A stretch of DNA of 64,000 bases from Helianthus annuus (Eukaryota > Streptophyta > Magnoliopsida > Asterales > Asteraceae). The notes below the pieces were generated by a model. The model did no database searches. It was not told where the DNA came from and saw only the letters and a list, made by a program, of their open reading frames with translations. Positions 35,337 to 46,817 of this stretch are shown in pieces (position 1 is the first letter of the stretch; the number at the start of each line of letters is the position of its first letter). The translations under genes and the position numbers were made by a program. The DNA is taken from assembly GCF_002127325.2 (NCBI RefSeq), contig NC_035439.2:1611393-1675392 (forward strand), written 5' to 3'.

Positions 35337-37303
35337 TTATTTTTTTGCTCGTTTGCTTGAGGACGGTGCGACACTTTCACTTCCGCTACGCTTTGGTGCG
35401 GGCACTTCGTTACAATCGTCTTCGGAATCATTGGTCTCTACCTCGTCTTCCTCTTCATCCTCTTCTTCAATAATCTTGTGCTCCAACTCCACCTCGTCTT
35501 CGAGACTCGACTTATGTTGAACACGATCAACGCCGTCCAAATGGTCTTTTAGGCAAATTGCCATCTCTAGCGACTCCGGGGTTAATCTTGTTCTTCTAAT
35601 CGACAATACCCTACCACTAAGAGAAAAAACACTTTCCGAAGCTACCGTGGAAGCTTGGACCGTTAGTAAATCACGAGCCATGGTGGCTAAAATCGGGAAT
35701 TCCGATTCTTTAGACTTCCACCATGCCAAAATGTCAAAATTATTATACTCCTCGGCCGTCATAGTAAGTGCATCATCCCTTAGTTTATATCGGCCGAGTT
35801 CACTAGATGGTTCGTTACCCCTTTGTTGTTTCGCCGTTTCGTCTCTAACGACGTTCAACATGGTTATGATGGGGTCGGCAATTGTTTGATCTTTAGAGGC
35901 CGATGATGAAGCTCCATTAAAAATTGTATGATTTTTTTCCCCATATTTTTTTAAATAATGATCATAAAGTTTATTCAAAGATTCATCGAAAAGTTTTTTA
36001 GTTTTGCCTTTTAATGTTGGATCAACCTCGTGCATATCCAACTTGTCGTAAATTTCATCAACTAACGCGTTAACACCCGCTACGTTTAAAATTGGGTTTA
36101 AAGCGGCGGCACATAAAAATACGGGTGGTAAGTCCAAAAAATATTTTTTAAATTTATTGATCATTGGTGTCAACATGTTCCTCAACATGTCACTTGAGTT
36201 TTCAAACTTTTTAAAATTAGTTGTTATCAAATATAATTCGGAAATAACTCGAGAACTAGTGGGATAATAAACACCGGAAATTAAAGTTGTTGATTTTTTG
36301 AAAACTTGTAAAAATTCACTTAGTGTTTGAATGTTATTCCAAGCCGTGTCGGGAAAAGGGTCGACTTGGTAGTCATCACTTAAAGTTGTATGAAATGCTT
36401 TTAAAGTGCCCATTTGTTTTAAAGCCATTTCAAACATATGACAAGTTGAATTCCAATAATATGAGCAACACATCTTGTGTGAAAAAAAGCACCATCACAA
36501 ATTGGTTTTTACTTCAACTTTAGTTTTTGGATCGCATTTGAGTTGTTTGAGGCGTTATCGAAAGATATTGAAAATATTTTATCCTCCAAACAATATTTTA
36601 TAATTGTGGCATTCATAATTTTATAAATATTTTCTCCCGAATGAGGAGAAGGAAACTCTTCAAATGCGATCGTGCTTTTCATCATTTGCCATGTATTGGG
36701 ATCAACCCAATGAGCGGTGACACAAATGTATGATTCGGGTAAACCGTGTGGAGCCGACCACACATCACTAGTTAAATTTACACAAGTTTTTAAATTTTGA
36801 AAAAATGCAATTAAATCTTTTCTTGCATTTTCCCATAAAGTTAAACAATGACGTTTTAAAGTTCGACGACTTACATGTTTGTAGCTAGGTTGAAGAGTCT
36901 CCCTAATTAGCTTAGTGAGATCGGGGTCGTCAAAGTGTCCAAAAGGCAACGCTTTTTTGATGACCAACTTCGCCATCCTATCCCGAGTTATCTTTTGTTC
37001 GTAGCGGAAAATGTTCCCATCTTTTGAAAGTTGGACTTGACCGGGTGTCAAATCTTTGAGAGCTTTGCAATACTTTTTCGCATGCTTCGTTAAAGTAGAA
37101 TTAGAATCCTTGCCTAACAAGGAGCCACAATGCTTGCATTGAGCCTTTTGCGAACCATCGCTCATCTCGACTAAATCCCAATTGCACCAAACATCCATAT
37201 TGCGGCTATGCGATAATGTTCCCACCACAAATGGAGCATTTGAACCTTTTGGAACATTATTGACGGATGGGGAGTTTGTGCTTTTAGAGTTCTTGGAAGC
37301 CAT
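35337..37303 (-). pseudogene. hAT transposase, internally deleted and frameshifted
   Basis: The likely start is the ATG at 37303, inside a longer upstream frame. The N-terminal part (36509-37303) has a BED zinc finger (CKHC then HAKKYC) and the conserved block ISFDNASNNSNAIQ. The C-terminal part (35337-36473) has the hATC dimerisation region: DILAWWKSKE, FPILATMARDLL and SESVFSLSGRVL, ending in an acidic tail. A stop at 36509 breaks the frame. In another frame a CDGAFFHTRCVAH segment is readable at about 36460-36505, after which sequence jumps to WNSTCHMFEMAL. Part of the catalytic insertion region is therefore deleted. Normal hAT transposases are continuous across this point, so the gene is not expected to make an active protein. 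Confidence 0.85.
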
Positions 37304-37830
37304 TAGAAATATGTAAAGAAGGTGAAGAAATAGATACAAGAAGAAGATGAGTTGTGAAAAAAAATAAAAAAAAGTGTGATATTTATAGCATAACCGGTTC
37401 CAACGGTCATAACGGAACCGGTTCCAACGGTTATATTTGCATTTAATGAGTTAGCATATATCTAGGAACCGGGTACAACGGTCATATCCATTTACGAATC
37501 GGTTACAACGGTAACATACCGGGTATACATAGGAACCGGGTACGGGGGAGGAACCGGGTACGGGTATAAACCGGGTACGGATAGGAACCGGGTATGGTTG
37601 ACTTTTTTTAGAAAAAATGGGAACCGGGTAGTACCCGTCGGGTTTTTTAAACCTGGGACCGGTTCCTCTGAGCATCGGGTAGGAACCGGAACCGGGTCCG
37701 GGCCGGGTCCACTGGAATCGGTTTGGAACCGGGTTTTATGCCCATCTCTAGTTACCATTGTCGCGTACGTGAAGTAGGATAAGCCGTGAAGTATGTTAAC
37801 CGCTCCCTATATATACACACATAAAAATTA

Positions 37831-38139
37831 GAGTGAATTTCAAGTTTTGTCCTTTATCTTTAGGCCACTTTGCTAGTTTTGTCCTTTATGTTTAAATTTG
37901 ACGAGTTTTGTCCTTTATGTTTAAAAATCAAGCACGTTTTGTCCTTTATGCTTGATTTTTAAGGACAAAACGTGTTTGATTTTTTAAACATAAAGGACAA
38001 AACGTGTTTGATTTTTAAACATAAAGGGTAAAACGTGCTTGATTTTTAAACATAAAGGACAAAACTCGTCAAATTTAAACATAAAGGACAAAACTTGCAA
38101 AGTGACCTAAAGATAAAGGACGAAACTTGAAATTCACTC
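37831..38139. mobile_element. Mutator-like foldback miniature element with perfect 9-bp target duplication
   Basis: The ends GAGTGAATTTCAAGTTTTG and its complement fold along almost the whole 309-bp element. It is flanked by TAAAAATTA (37822-37830 and 38140-38148), a perfect 9-bp duplication as made by Mutator-like transposases. Each arm is built from iterations of TTTTGTCCTTTATG. Confidence 0.85.
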
Positions 38140-38149
38140 TAAAAATTAA

Positions 38150-40295
38150 AAAAAAAAAGAGCATAGACAGGGAGTTTACAAGTACCATTTTTGTAGTCCC
38201 CCTGAATCCTGTTGTGTGGTGAGTCTATTTCATGTCAGTGGAGACCATTAAACAGGTAGCTTGTGGTATTGTCTTCTTTGATATGTATATTTCCCCTACT
38301 TGTGGACCACTAAGGGTATATATGTAAATACTGGATCAGAAGATAGGAAAAAAACAAAGTAGATATAGCAATCCTGGCCATACATTATCTTGTAAAGATT
38401 ATGATATTTATTTTTGTACAAAGATAGGGATTTATACAAGATTATATGATATTGAAGACACAGAATGGGCCATGATTTTGATATCGGGTCGACTGGCCTA
38501 CAAGCTCTTTTTGTCCATTTTATATAAATAAGTGCTTTGAGAGAAAGAAGAAAGTTATGGACTCAATGAGCCGGTGGCGGTGGATGATACAAAAACACTC
38601 ATTTAAATGATAAAAACAATTTTGGAGGTTATATGCATAAAAATAGGTTTCAGTGACATTCAACCCATTTGACCTGATCCCTTTTTAGTTACTGCTTTTT
38701 ATTTGATCTAGCTGGCTCATTAGACACTGAGCCTTGATTCATAGTTGGGATGTTTGTTATATCTTGATTCATAGTTGGGATGTTTTTGGTTGCTTGGGTG
38801 GACATTTCCTCGGAGGTCACCTATCCTTGGATTACACCAATGTTTTAAAAATTGGTTTTTAAATCATATCCTGTTAAGTTTAGAAATGGTTTAACCGGTT
38901 AAATTGGGTTGTACCGGACGGTTCAACCGGGTTGACTGGTTAACCCTAAAAATCCATAAAATACATTTTTTTTTTCAAAAATCAATCCAAAACTACATCA
39001 TTTTATAATAAAAATATTCTAAAAGTTAATCCATAATAAAAAACTAATCCAAAATTTCACTATTGGTACCTTTTTAGGCGTTAGGTTTTGCTAAGAAAGT
39101 AAATCTGTCACTTTTTGTGCCTGTAAAAGATTTAAAGTCCAAATTTTAATCATTACGCTACTAGGACACACTTAAGTTTGGAATTCTTCATCCACAACCA
39201 ATGTGCCCAAATATGTTGGTATTATTTTAGGCGGGGCATTCTTTATGAACCAATACATCTCTCATGTAGATAGAAGAGAATGATATTCATCTAAGGTGTC
39301 ATAAATCTTGAATTGCATATAGATAGAGAAAGTTGGCACTGTTTATAGGAAACAAAATGACATAAAATGGACAATTTAATTCAAAGGACCATCTGTGAAC
39401 ATTCATAACCAAAATAGTGACAGGCTTTTTTTTTTTTTTTTTTTTTTTTTTGTGGTTGGATTGTTAATGTAGAACTTTATATGCCATCTTCAATTGCATT
39501 TACACAAGTAAGTTGTCTTTTTTATTACTCAAATTAGTGAATGTACAAGTTACTCCCATTGGTGTCCCCAACTATATGATTTGATGTTAAGCTAATGAAA
39601 CATGATACCAACAACCCAAGTTAAAGCTTGTTAAGGGTGGAAGAAAGATGCATAATAAAGTGAAAGACAAGTGTGATCTATGAATATGTATGTAACTGGT
39701 GACAGCCTGGTTATTGGCCCATCTTCCTTGATCATAATTGATGCTAAATGAACCCTACCAGAACAAACATCTCCAATCAATGCCCCCTCTTAACTCTTTC
39801 TTTTTATTAATGCATTGGCAGTCTTGTTATATAGTATATATACTTCTAAATATTCACTAATCATCATTCTTAATGATATTTGACAAAGTTATATGGGTAG
39901 CTAGCGGGTCACTGCCACCGGCACTCGTTCTGAGTTCTATAAATTATTAACGTATTAATTATGATCATAAAAACTCAACTACATAATTGTCTAATTGTCT
40001 TTAGTAAGATGATGAAGATATTTGAATACATTTTGAGTAATCTTTATACAACCTAATATATTAAATTAATAGTTTCTATTTCTAAAGATGTTTTATGATT
40101 ATTTAACAATATGATTTTTTTTTTGAACGACAACAATATGAATATGAATTAGTTATTACTTATTACATAACATGTGTATGAAATAAAAAGATAATAGTGT
40201 TAAAAATAACTTTTTAAGAAATTTGGTGCAAGGTGTAACAAGACATATCATATAATGTCACACCGTCAAATTTAATATTTTGATTGGATATGAGT
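38150..40295. other. Gene-free interval
   Basis: I find no gene. About 38880-38945 is rich in AACCGGTT and GGTTCAACCGGG words that look like a decayed miniature element. A T-homopolymer lies at about 39427-39451. The remainder is ordinary AT-rich sequence. Confidence 0.4.
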
Positions 40296-40303
40296 TTTAG
40301 ACT

Positions 40304-40452
40304 GGCCCATTCTATACACCCCCCCCCCTCCTTCCTGATTACACCCCCCCTTGTGAGAGGAAAACTGTCGGTCCCACGCAGGCCCCACCTGTAAGTATGT
40401 GAGAGGAAGGGGGTGAAAAAAGTAAATAGGGGGGGTGTAGAAAGTAGCACCC
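40304..40452. mobile_element. hAT-like miniature element (149 bp) with 8-bp target duplication
   Basis: The left end GGCCCATTCTATACACCCC and the right end GGGGTGTAGAAAGTAGCACCC are imperfect inverted repeats. The flanks carry a perfect 8-bp repeat TTTAGACT (40296-40303 and 40453-40460). An isolated end of the same family is at 16701-16726. Confidence 0.75.
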
Positions 40453-40537
40453 TTTAGACTACCACATCAAATTTGGTGTTTTGAATCCAATCAACTTAAA
40501 AGAAGCTCAAACCCAAGCTTTAGCCCAAAGGCTACTA

Positions 40538-40896
40538 GGGAAAGGTTCAAATGAAAACCATTTTTATTACGGAAAATCGAAAACTAACTAAAAAAAACCT
40601 AAAAAACACGCCAAAACATTTTTTTTACATTTTTTTTATTAAAATTCGTTAGTTTTTATATATAAAAAAAATTTCAAAAAAAAAAATTGTAGTGCACATG
40701 TGTAATAATTCACATCTGTAGTGCTATTACACATGTGTACGTACTATTACACATGTGCACTACGAAAAAAAAATTTTGAAAAAAAGTTTTTTATATAATT
40801 TAAATAGCGAAAATTGGTATGCAAAAAAAATTGTATGTTTTTTAGTTTTTTTAGTTAGTTTTCGCGATAACCAGTGGTTTTCATTTGAACCTACCC
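40538..40896. mobile_element. Foldback miniature element with 9-10-bp target duplication
   Basis: The left end GGGAAAGGTTCAAATG and the right end complementary to GGGTAGGTTCAAATG continue as long imperfect arms (GAAAACTAACTAAAAAAA against its complement). AAGGCTACTA flanks both sides (40528-40537 and 40897-40906), consistent with a Mutator-like 9-bp or slightly longer duplication. The centre has inverted ACACATGTG words. The interval 40907-41373 has no gene. Confidence 0.75.
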
Positions 40897-41382
40897 AAGG
40901 CTACTATATGTATAAATAAAATAAATTGATTTCATGATATTACGTAGCTACATAATAGTTTGTTGGCTTTTTGCCCTTTTGGGTAAAGATGTGTTTTAAT
41001 GAAGTATACTTTAAAAAAAAACATAGCTACATAATAGATATTATATATATATATAAGGTTATAATAAAAATAACTAATAAAGTTATAGTTATGTATAATT
41101 TTTATTTATAAATAGTTATATAGGATATATATAAAATAATCAAACATTTAGTAAATAATAAACGAGTCAAATTCAAGCTAGAAAATATATTGATGAGCCG
41201 AGTTCAGGTTTTTCACATAAAGTTTAAAACAAACCGAGATCAAGATTAGACAAGCTCTAGCTTGACTTGTCTCGTTTACACTCCTATATAAAAGTTTTTT
41301 GATTATCAAATGTTGCTTATTAGTGCCAAATATATGGTTGTATTTAGATTTCTTATATATTTTTCTTTCAAATTAAAGTATA

Positions 41383-41756
41383 GAGTTAAATGCCATTTTA
41401 GTCCTTGTGGTTTAGATCATTTTGCTAGTTTAGTCCAAAGTTTCATTTTTTGCATGTGGATTCAAAAAAGTTTCACCGTTGTCATTTTAGTCTACTTGGT
41501 TAACTTCATCCATTATTTATGTTAACGAGAAAGGCAATTCAGTCATTTTATACGGCCGAATTGCCCTTCTAGTTCACATAATTACATATAAAATGACTGA
41601 ATTGTCCTTCTCGTTAACAGAAAAATGGATGAACTTAACCCAGTGGACTAAAATGGCAACAATGAAACATTTTTGAACTCACAGACAAAAAATGAAACAT
41701 TTGAACTAAACTGGTAAAATGGCTCAAACCAAATGGACTAAAATGGCATTTAACTC
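41383..41756. mobile_element. Mutator-like foldback miniature element
   Basis: Termini GAGTTAAATGCCATTTTAG and its complement, with arms of about 180 bp each, are flanked by TAAAGTATA and TAAAGTACA, a 9-bp duplication with one mismatch. It is the intact relative of the split element at 26014-27191. Bases 41766-42730 hold no gene. Confidence 0.75.
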
Positions 41757-42739
41757 TAAAGTACATTTTTGGTGGATAATAACTCAAAGATTGATCAATG
41801 GCCCAATGCAGGAAGATTGAAATCTAATGACAAGTTTGGTAACCCTTACTATTTGCATCAATTTTATCATCTTCTAAAACAATGTAAAGTCAATGTCAAT
41901 GTTCAAAAAAGCTGGCTCAACCACTGTTTGGTGGATAGTAACTCAAAGAGGGGCCAACCACAATTTCACTGTTCCACAAGAACTCTTGTCCCTAATTACA
42001 TTCCCTTGTACCATACTTCAACAAAAAGGCATTTAATGAGTGAATAGTAACACTTCACTATGATCAAATCCAAAGATGATATGCTCTAGTGATATGTACA
42101 TCATGCCATGGAAGTTGTACATTGTTTTAGAATATAGCATTTGAGATATGGTAAAACAAAATTTGTATTTGTTTTCTTGTTTGGAAACCTTGTGTGTGAA
42201 TGGGAAAATGATTGGGTAGGTTCAAATAGTTGATTTGGCTTTTTGTTGTTAACAATCATCATGAATTGCCATAAATTGCCTTGGAATATACTTTACATTT
42301 ACAATAATGCTACAAACCTTTTAGGTACAATGTGTAAAGCTTATATGATAGTACATGTTTATGTTCAATTATTTTCTATATTCATTCAAATGTCTTTACC
42401 TCTCATTAAAATTACAGCTAGATAAAAACTCGCATATAAATACATCAGTAAAAAAATATCGTCACATATTTAAAATTAGACGAACAATAAGAAAACCAAA
42501 CTTAGAGATTGTAGGATACATGTTACAGCAACAACGTTGGTACAACGCTTAAAATGTATGAAACTTCTAAGGGATTATATGTTCAGTCTAAGTTTTTTTT
42601 TTTTTTTTAAGAATAGAACGATGTCGTCGTCTTCTTTTATTTGTTTTGATTTTTTCATGTGTCGTTATGTTAAAGAGTTATAAGCCAGAATAAATAGAAA
42701 TGAATGCCATCACTCTTTGGTTTTTTATTTATAATAATA

Positions 42740-42775
42740 CTAGGGGGAATACCCGTGCGATGCACGACATGCATA
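42740..42775 (-). mobile_element. Helitron-like 3' terminus, second family, minus strand
   Basis: Read on the minus strand, the hairpin CGTGCATCGCACG is followed by GGTATTCCCC and CTAG next to host T. The ACCCGTGCGATGCACG phrase is a familiar plant repeat tail and differs from the CGCCGCAACACGGCG family. The element would extend to the right; its other end was not found, but the (AT)n tract at 43164 may limit it. Confidence 0.45.
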
Positions 42776-43159
42776 ATAGTTATTGTTTTTTCCTGGAACG
42801 ACGACTGATATAGATAGTGCGTGACACGGTACGGAAGTGCGAATATAGTATAGATTTTTAACACAAAACCCGGGTTTTTTTAAAGTTAGCCGTTTGACCA
42901 TGGTTATTTTGACCAAAGTCCACTCCTCATTCGGCGCTTTGTGGTAGCACCACCAGTCAAAAAAGGCCCAAAACACCCGAGGGTACAGTGTTCTCCCACG
43001 TTTTTAAGACGCTTTGAGAGAGGTTTGCGCCCCACCACATGTAGTCTCACAAAACTTCAAATCTATGGACGTGTGGTTTCTCAACCCTCTTCAAAAGACG
43101 TCACAGTTTTCAAATTTTTTTATTTTTTCTTTTTCATTGTTTTAAATGGTGTAAAATAG

Positions 43160-43163
<4 letters not shown>

Positions 43164-43192
<29 letters not shown>
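43164..43192. repeat. (AT)n microsatellite
   Basis: About 14 AT dinucleotides precede an ACACAC stretch. The surrounding 43200-43870 is AT-rich and has no gene that I can see. Confidence 0.9.
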
Positions 43193-43202
<10 letters not shown>

Positions 43203-43876
43203 TATACTACATACACATATACATATAAATTTAGTTTTAACATCTAAAAGTCAAATTGCAGGTTTTGTTCCCTTTTATAGATCAGAAAGCAATTTATAAA
43301 CCAACAAAATTAACAAATCCTAACAGTTCTTCAAGTGTTTAGTTATATAATCTATATATTTATTTACTAAAATTTATTACAATTAACCCAATACTTAATA
43401 AATAGGGTATGCAGGACTTAAAAAGTGTTATCTGGACACGTATGTCACTCCAGCTTGCCAATCTTGTGTACCGACTCCAGGGTAATATTTTCAGATGCCT
43501 GCAACACACCTGGTTATAAAAGTAAAAAATAAACAAAAATGATGTTTTAGATTTTTACCCTGGTCTCAAACTTAATGTAGTTGTTTAGTCCATTTAATTA
43601 AATTTTATTTTTAGTTGACGCATAGGTACAATGTAGTCCTCTATTTGTGACAATTGTCATTGTGCTTATAGTCCTGTGATGTTGTTTTAATACCCATTAA
43701 CCAACTCGTTTCGCCTCTATTTCTCAGTTATTTAAAGAAGCAACATATACATCAGAAGTAAATTTCTAAAGATAATGGTGAACCGTCAATGGTACAATAA
43801 ACTTACCTCAAGACTACCATTTGCTAAACTGGTAGTGTATCTCAGAGTCCAGAAATCCCGTGCTAGAGCTATTTCA

Positions 43877-44123
43877 ATTAATATATGGAGAAAAGGAAGA
43901 GCCTCATTGATTAAACATGGTCATAAAGGCTCGTACTATTTCATTAAAGTTAATTGTAATATTAAATATTAGTTATCTAATAACCAATCAATCCTTTAAG
44001 GTGAATTGTTATGAAAAGTCTATAAGCCCTAACTTAAACATTAATATATGGAGAAAATGAAGAGGCTCATTGATTAAACATGGTCATAAAGGTTGGTACT
44101 ATTTCATTAAAGTTAATTGTAAT
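43877..44123 (+). repeat. Two direct copies of an 85-bp sequence
   Basis: ATTAATATATGGAGAAAA at 43877-43961 recurs at 44039-44123 with a few substitutions, both ending in CATTAAAGTTAATTGTAAT. The copies are separated by about 77 bp. The second is followed by ATTTAAAACAACCATAAATT, which also occurs at about 57049 and 57895. Confidence 0.8.
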
Positions 44124-44620
44124 GCATTTAAAACAACCATAAATTTTGATTTTAAATATAAGATATAGCTAAACTTAGAAATTGTTTACTGAAAGTTGAA
44201 GTTGAAATAAATCATATTCAGATAATTATTTTTTATATGCAAATTCAAACAGACCTATCAAAATATGTAGGAAAACTCCATGCAAGTCTAACTCCGTCAC
44301 GCTTAAATTCATGTAACCTGAATGCGGTTCATTACATATTTAACCCATTAATTTAAATAGGCAGGCGGGTAGTAATCGGGTTGGTGGGTTGTAAAACTGT
44401 GTTAATTTTACCAGCATGGTGGAAGTCAATATTCTACCAGCATCATTACATCCAACTTTTTAAAAGTAAACAAATGGTTTGATAATATGAAAACTATTTC
44501 AAATGAATATTAGTAATGTATAAATTTAAACGAACATTCAAATGAAAATAAAGAATGGTTACAAACGAACGCAAATAAGAGAGAGGACAGACATAAACGA
44601 AAGTCAATCATCAAACATAA

Positions 44621-44668
44621 ATGAACGAAAATAAACGAACGAAAATAAACGAACGAAAATAAACGAAC
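44621..44668 (+). repeat. 14-bp minisatellite (GAACGAAAATAAAC)n
   Basis: About three and a half copies of GAACGAAAATAAAC lie in a stretch rich in AAACGAAC words (44530-44690). This style occurs in decayed miniature elements, as also seen in the kinesin intron near 30050-30260. Confidence 0.8.
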
Positions 44669-45204
44669 ATAACATTGAACCTCCAATTCGTTTACGGGTT
44701 GCACCTACTTCTGTTTAAAGCAAGATGTATAGATTATGCAACGTACCTTAACCACGCGTGTGTGTATGTGAATATATGTTTTTAACTTGATCCGTGTGAC
44801 ACCCCAGGAAAACCAGGAAAACCATGCAACTTAACTAGCTTCCTCAGTGAGTGCCATCAAATTTCGGGACGAAATTTCTTTCAACTTGGGGATGATGTGA
44901 CAACTCGAAATCTAGAACCTTTCGTTGTAACTTGCTTGTACGTTATGTGACTAGTTAAAATGATAACGTGAACTTTTATGTGCTTTGTTTTGTGTGCATT
45001 GTATGTATATATATATATGTGTGTACGTGTTATATGTGAACCGAGAACCCGACACGAAACAACGGACCCGACTCGAGACCAAGAGGTCTCGAGTGAATAG
45101 TGACCGAATAGGCCTTTGGGCCGAGAACCTTGTGGCCGGTTGGGCCATTGGGCCGTGAACCCCCACTCGAAACCCACTAAGGGTGCACACTCTTGGAACT
45201 TGAC

Positions 45205-45212
45205 TATATATA
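45205..45212 (+). promoter_or_regulatory. TATA box of the LTR promoter
   Basis: TATATATA within GACTATATATACC, about 410 bp into the 5' LTR, is the best TATA box in the LTR. The equivalent in the 3' LTR is at 52737-52744. Transcription would begin about 30 bp downstream, leaving a very long R-U5 part. Confidence 0.5.
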
Positions 45213-45959
45213 CCATACCTTAGTTAGTTTTTACCATTTGTTGAACATTACACCCACACACTCTCCTACTTTTCTCTCTAAGCCTTAAGCACACAAACCC
45301 ACCTCCAAGACTCTCGGATCTAATCGGTTAGCACAAGAACTCTCGGGCTTGGAACTTCGGATCGACACACACACACACTTCATTAACCGGTTAGTGCTTT
45401 TAATGTTTATGGATTTATGTTAATCATGTTAAATGATAAAATGCATGAGATGATGTTTATTGTTAGTATTTCTTGATGATTATTGTTAGTTTATGTTATG
45501 TTTGTGTTTAAATGGATGCATGAATGAGATGAAGTTTTATGTATGTTAACAAGTTATAGTGTTGGAATGTGTTGCTAAAGAACTCATGACATCTTGTGTT
45601 AAATAGAGTTAAACTACTAGATCTTGATGATACATGAAATCGGATTTGCATTTCTCATGAAATCGGACATATATAAAAACCGAGTTGTGTGTTATGTTTA
45701 GTGTTTTGATGCTTGTTCATAGTTTTGTTTGAATAAAGGTTGAATACTTGATGAATATGTGTTTGAACATAGGAAGAACACTTTGAATGATAGTTGAAGA
45801 TTGAAAACCCTTGTGATTTTGATCCATCTTTGACTAATAGCCTGATTAGGAAATATGTTAGTGGGATTCTATTGGTTATTTCCGGATTTGGGCCTGATTA
45901 TATTGTACCACTAATCTGACTACATCTGCATCAACACGTGAACTTGAAAATGACAGCTT

Positions 45960-46205
45960 ACCGACTCGCAATCACCTGGTTGCGACTCGCAACCACAGCG
46001 TGATGACTCGAGACCACGCGGTTGCGACTCGCAACCATAACAGGACAAGCCGAGACCGCAGGTTACGAGTCCGGTTGCGACTCGAGACCTTAGCATGATG
46101 AACCGAGACTACGGTTGCGACACCGGTTGCGACTCGCAACCATCCATGATCAACACACAGCATGACTCGAGACCATGCTTGCGAGTCCGGTTGCGACTCG
46201 AGACC
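45960..46205. repeat. Block of GGTTGCGACTCGCAACC palindromes in the LTR
   Basis: The 17-bp word GGTTGCGA-C-TCGCAACC, a perfect inverted repeat around one base, occurs three times (about 45979, 46020 and 46126). It is interspersed with about six GACTCGAGACC or close variants and with GCGAGTCCGGTTGCGACTCG. The same block is in the 3' LTR at 53492-53737. It stands out from the AT-rich LTR around it. Confidence 0.85.
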
Positions 46206-46817
46206 ACACTTTTGGGCCTTAGTTAATGGGCCAGACTGATGGGCTTCTGTGTTAACTGCTTTTACGTGTTTGGGCCTAAGTAGTTGGGCTGAACTTGTGA
46301 ACCGTATGTGCTTCTATTGACTGTTAACTGTTACTGCTAAACGTGCTTGCCAAACGTGTTGAACATTTGTACACTACTTGGTTCGAATCTGATTATACGT
46401 GATATCCGTGTTAGGACGCTATTGACTACTTGCGACTTGATTGACTTTCTGTGTTTGACTGCCGAGCAAACCAAGGTGAGTTCACACCCTTTACAAAGCA
46501 TGGGATTCCCTGGGTTGGGAACGGGGTTAAGGAACGTGGTTCCTCGTCTACCTTGGGTAGGACGTCAGTGGTTCAGGAATGTGATTCCTCGTCCGGATGG
46601 ACGGATAAACGTACTAGACTAAAACTCTATCACGAAGTCCCTCCTTTTTGTATCGACTAAACGCGCTATTTAGGTCTGACAAGCCTCACACCGTGCCGCA
46701 GAGGACGGGCGTGAACTAATGGATCTGGGGCACGTCAATGATGATAGACATTGATGTTTTCAGGGCACATAAACATGACTACAGTCAGCAATCGATACGG
46801 TAACGAGTCTAGTATAC

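Larger units (their letters stand above)
34550..37750 (-). mobile_element. hAT transposon with perfect 8-bp target duplication
   Basis: The 3,201-bp element has perfect 12-bp termini TAGAGATGGGCA and TGCCCATCTCTA. It is flanked by the 8-bp direct repeat GTTACCAT (34542-34549 and 37751-37758). Both subterminal regions are packed with GGAACCGGGT words in opposite senses, likely transposase-binding repeats. It carries a broken transposase gene on the minus strand and the start of another reading frame on the plus strand. Perfect ends and target duplication suggest a fairly recent insertion, probably mobilised in trans. Confidence 0.92.

Noticed and set aside
44881..45216. 111- and 79-codon minus-strand frames in both LTRs
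   Set aside because: They are identical in the two LTRs, have no domain and overlap the LTR promoter; chance frames.
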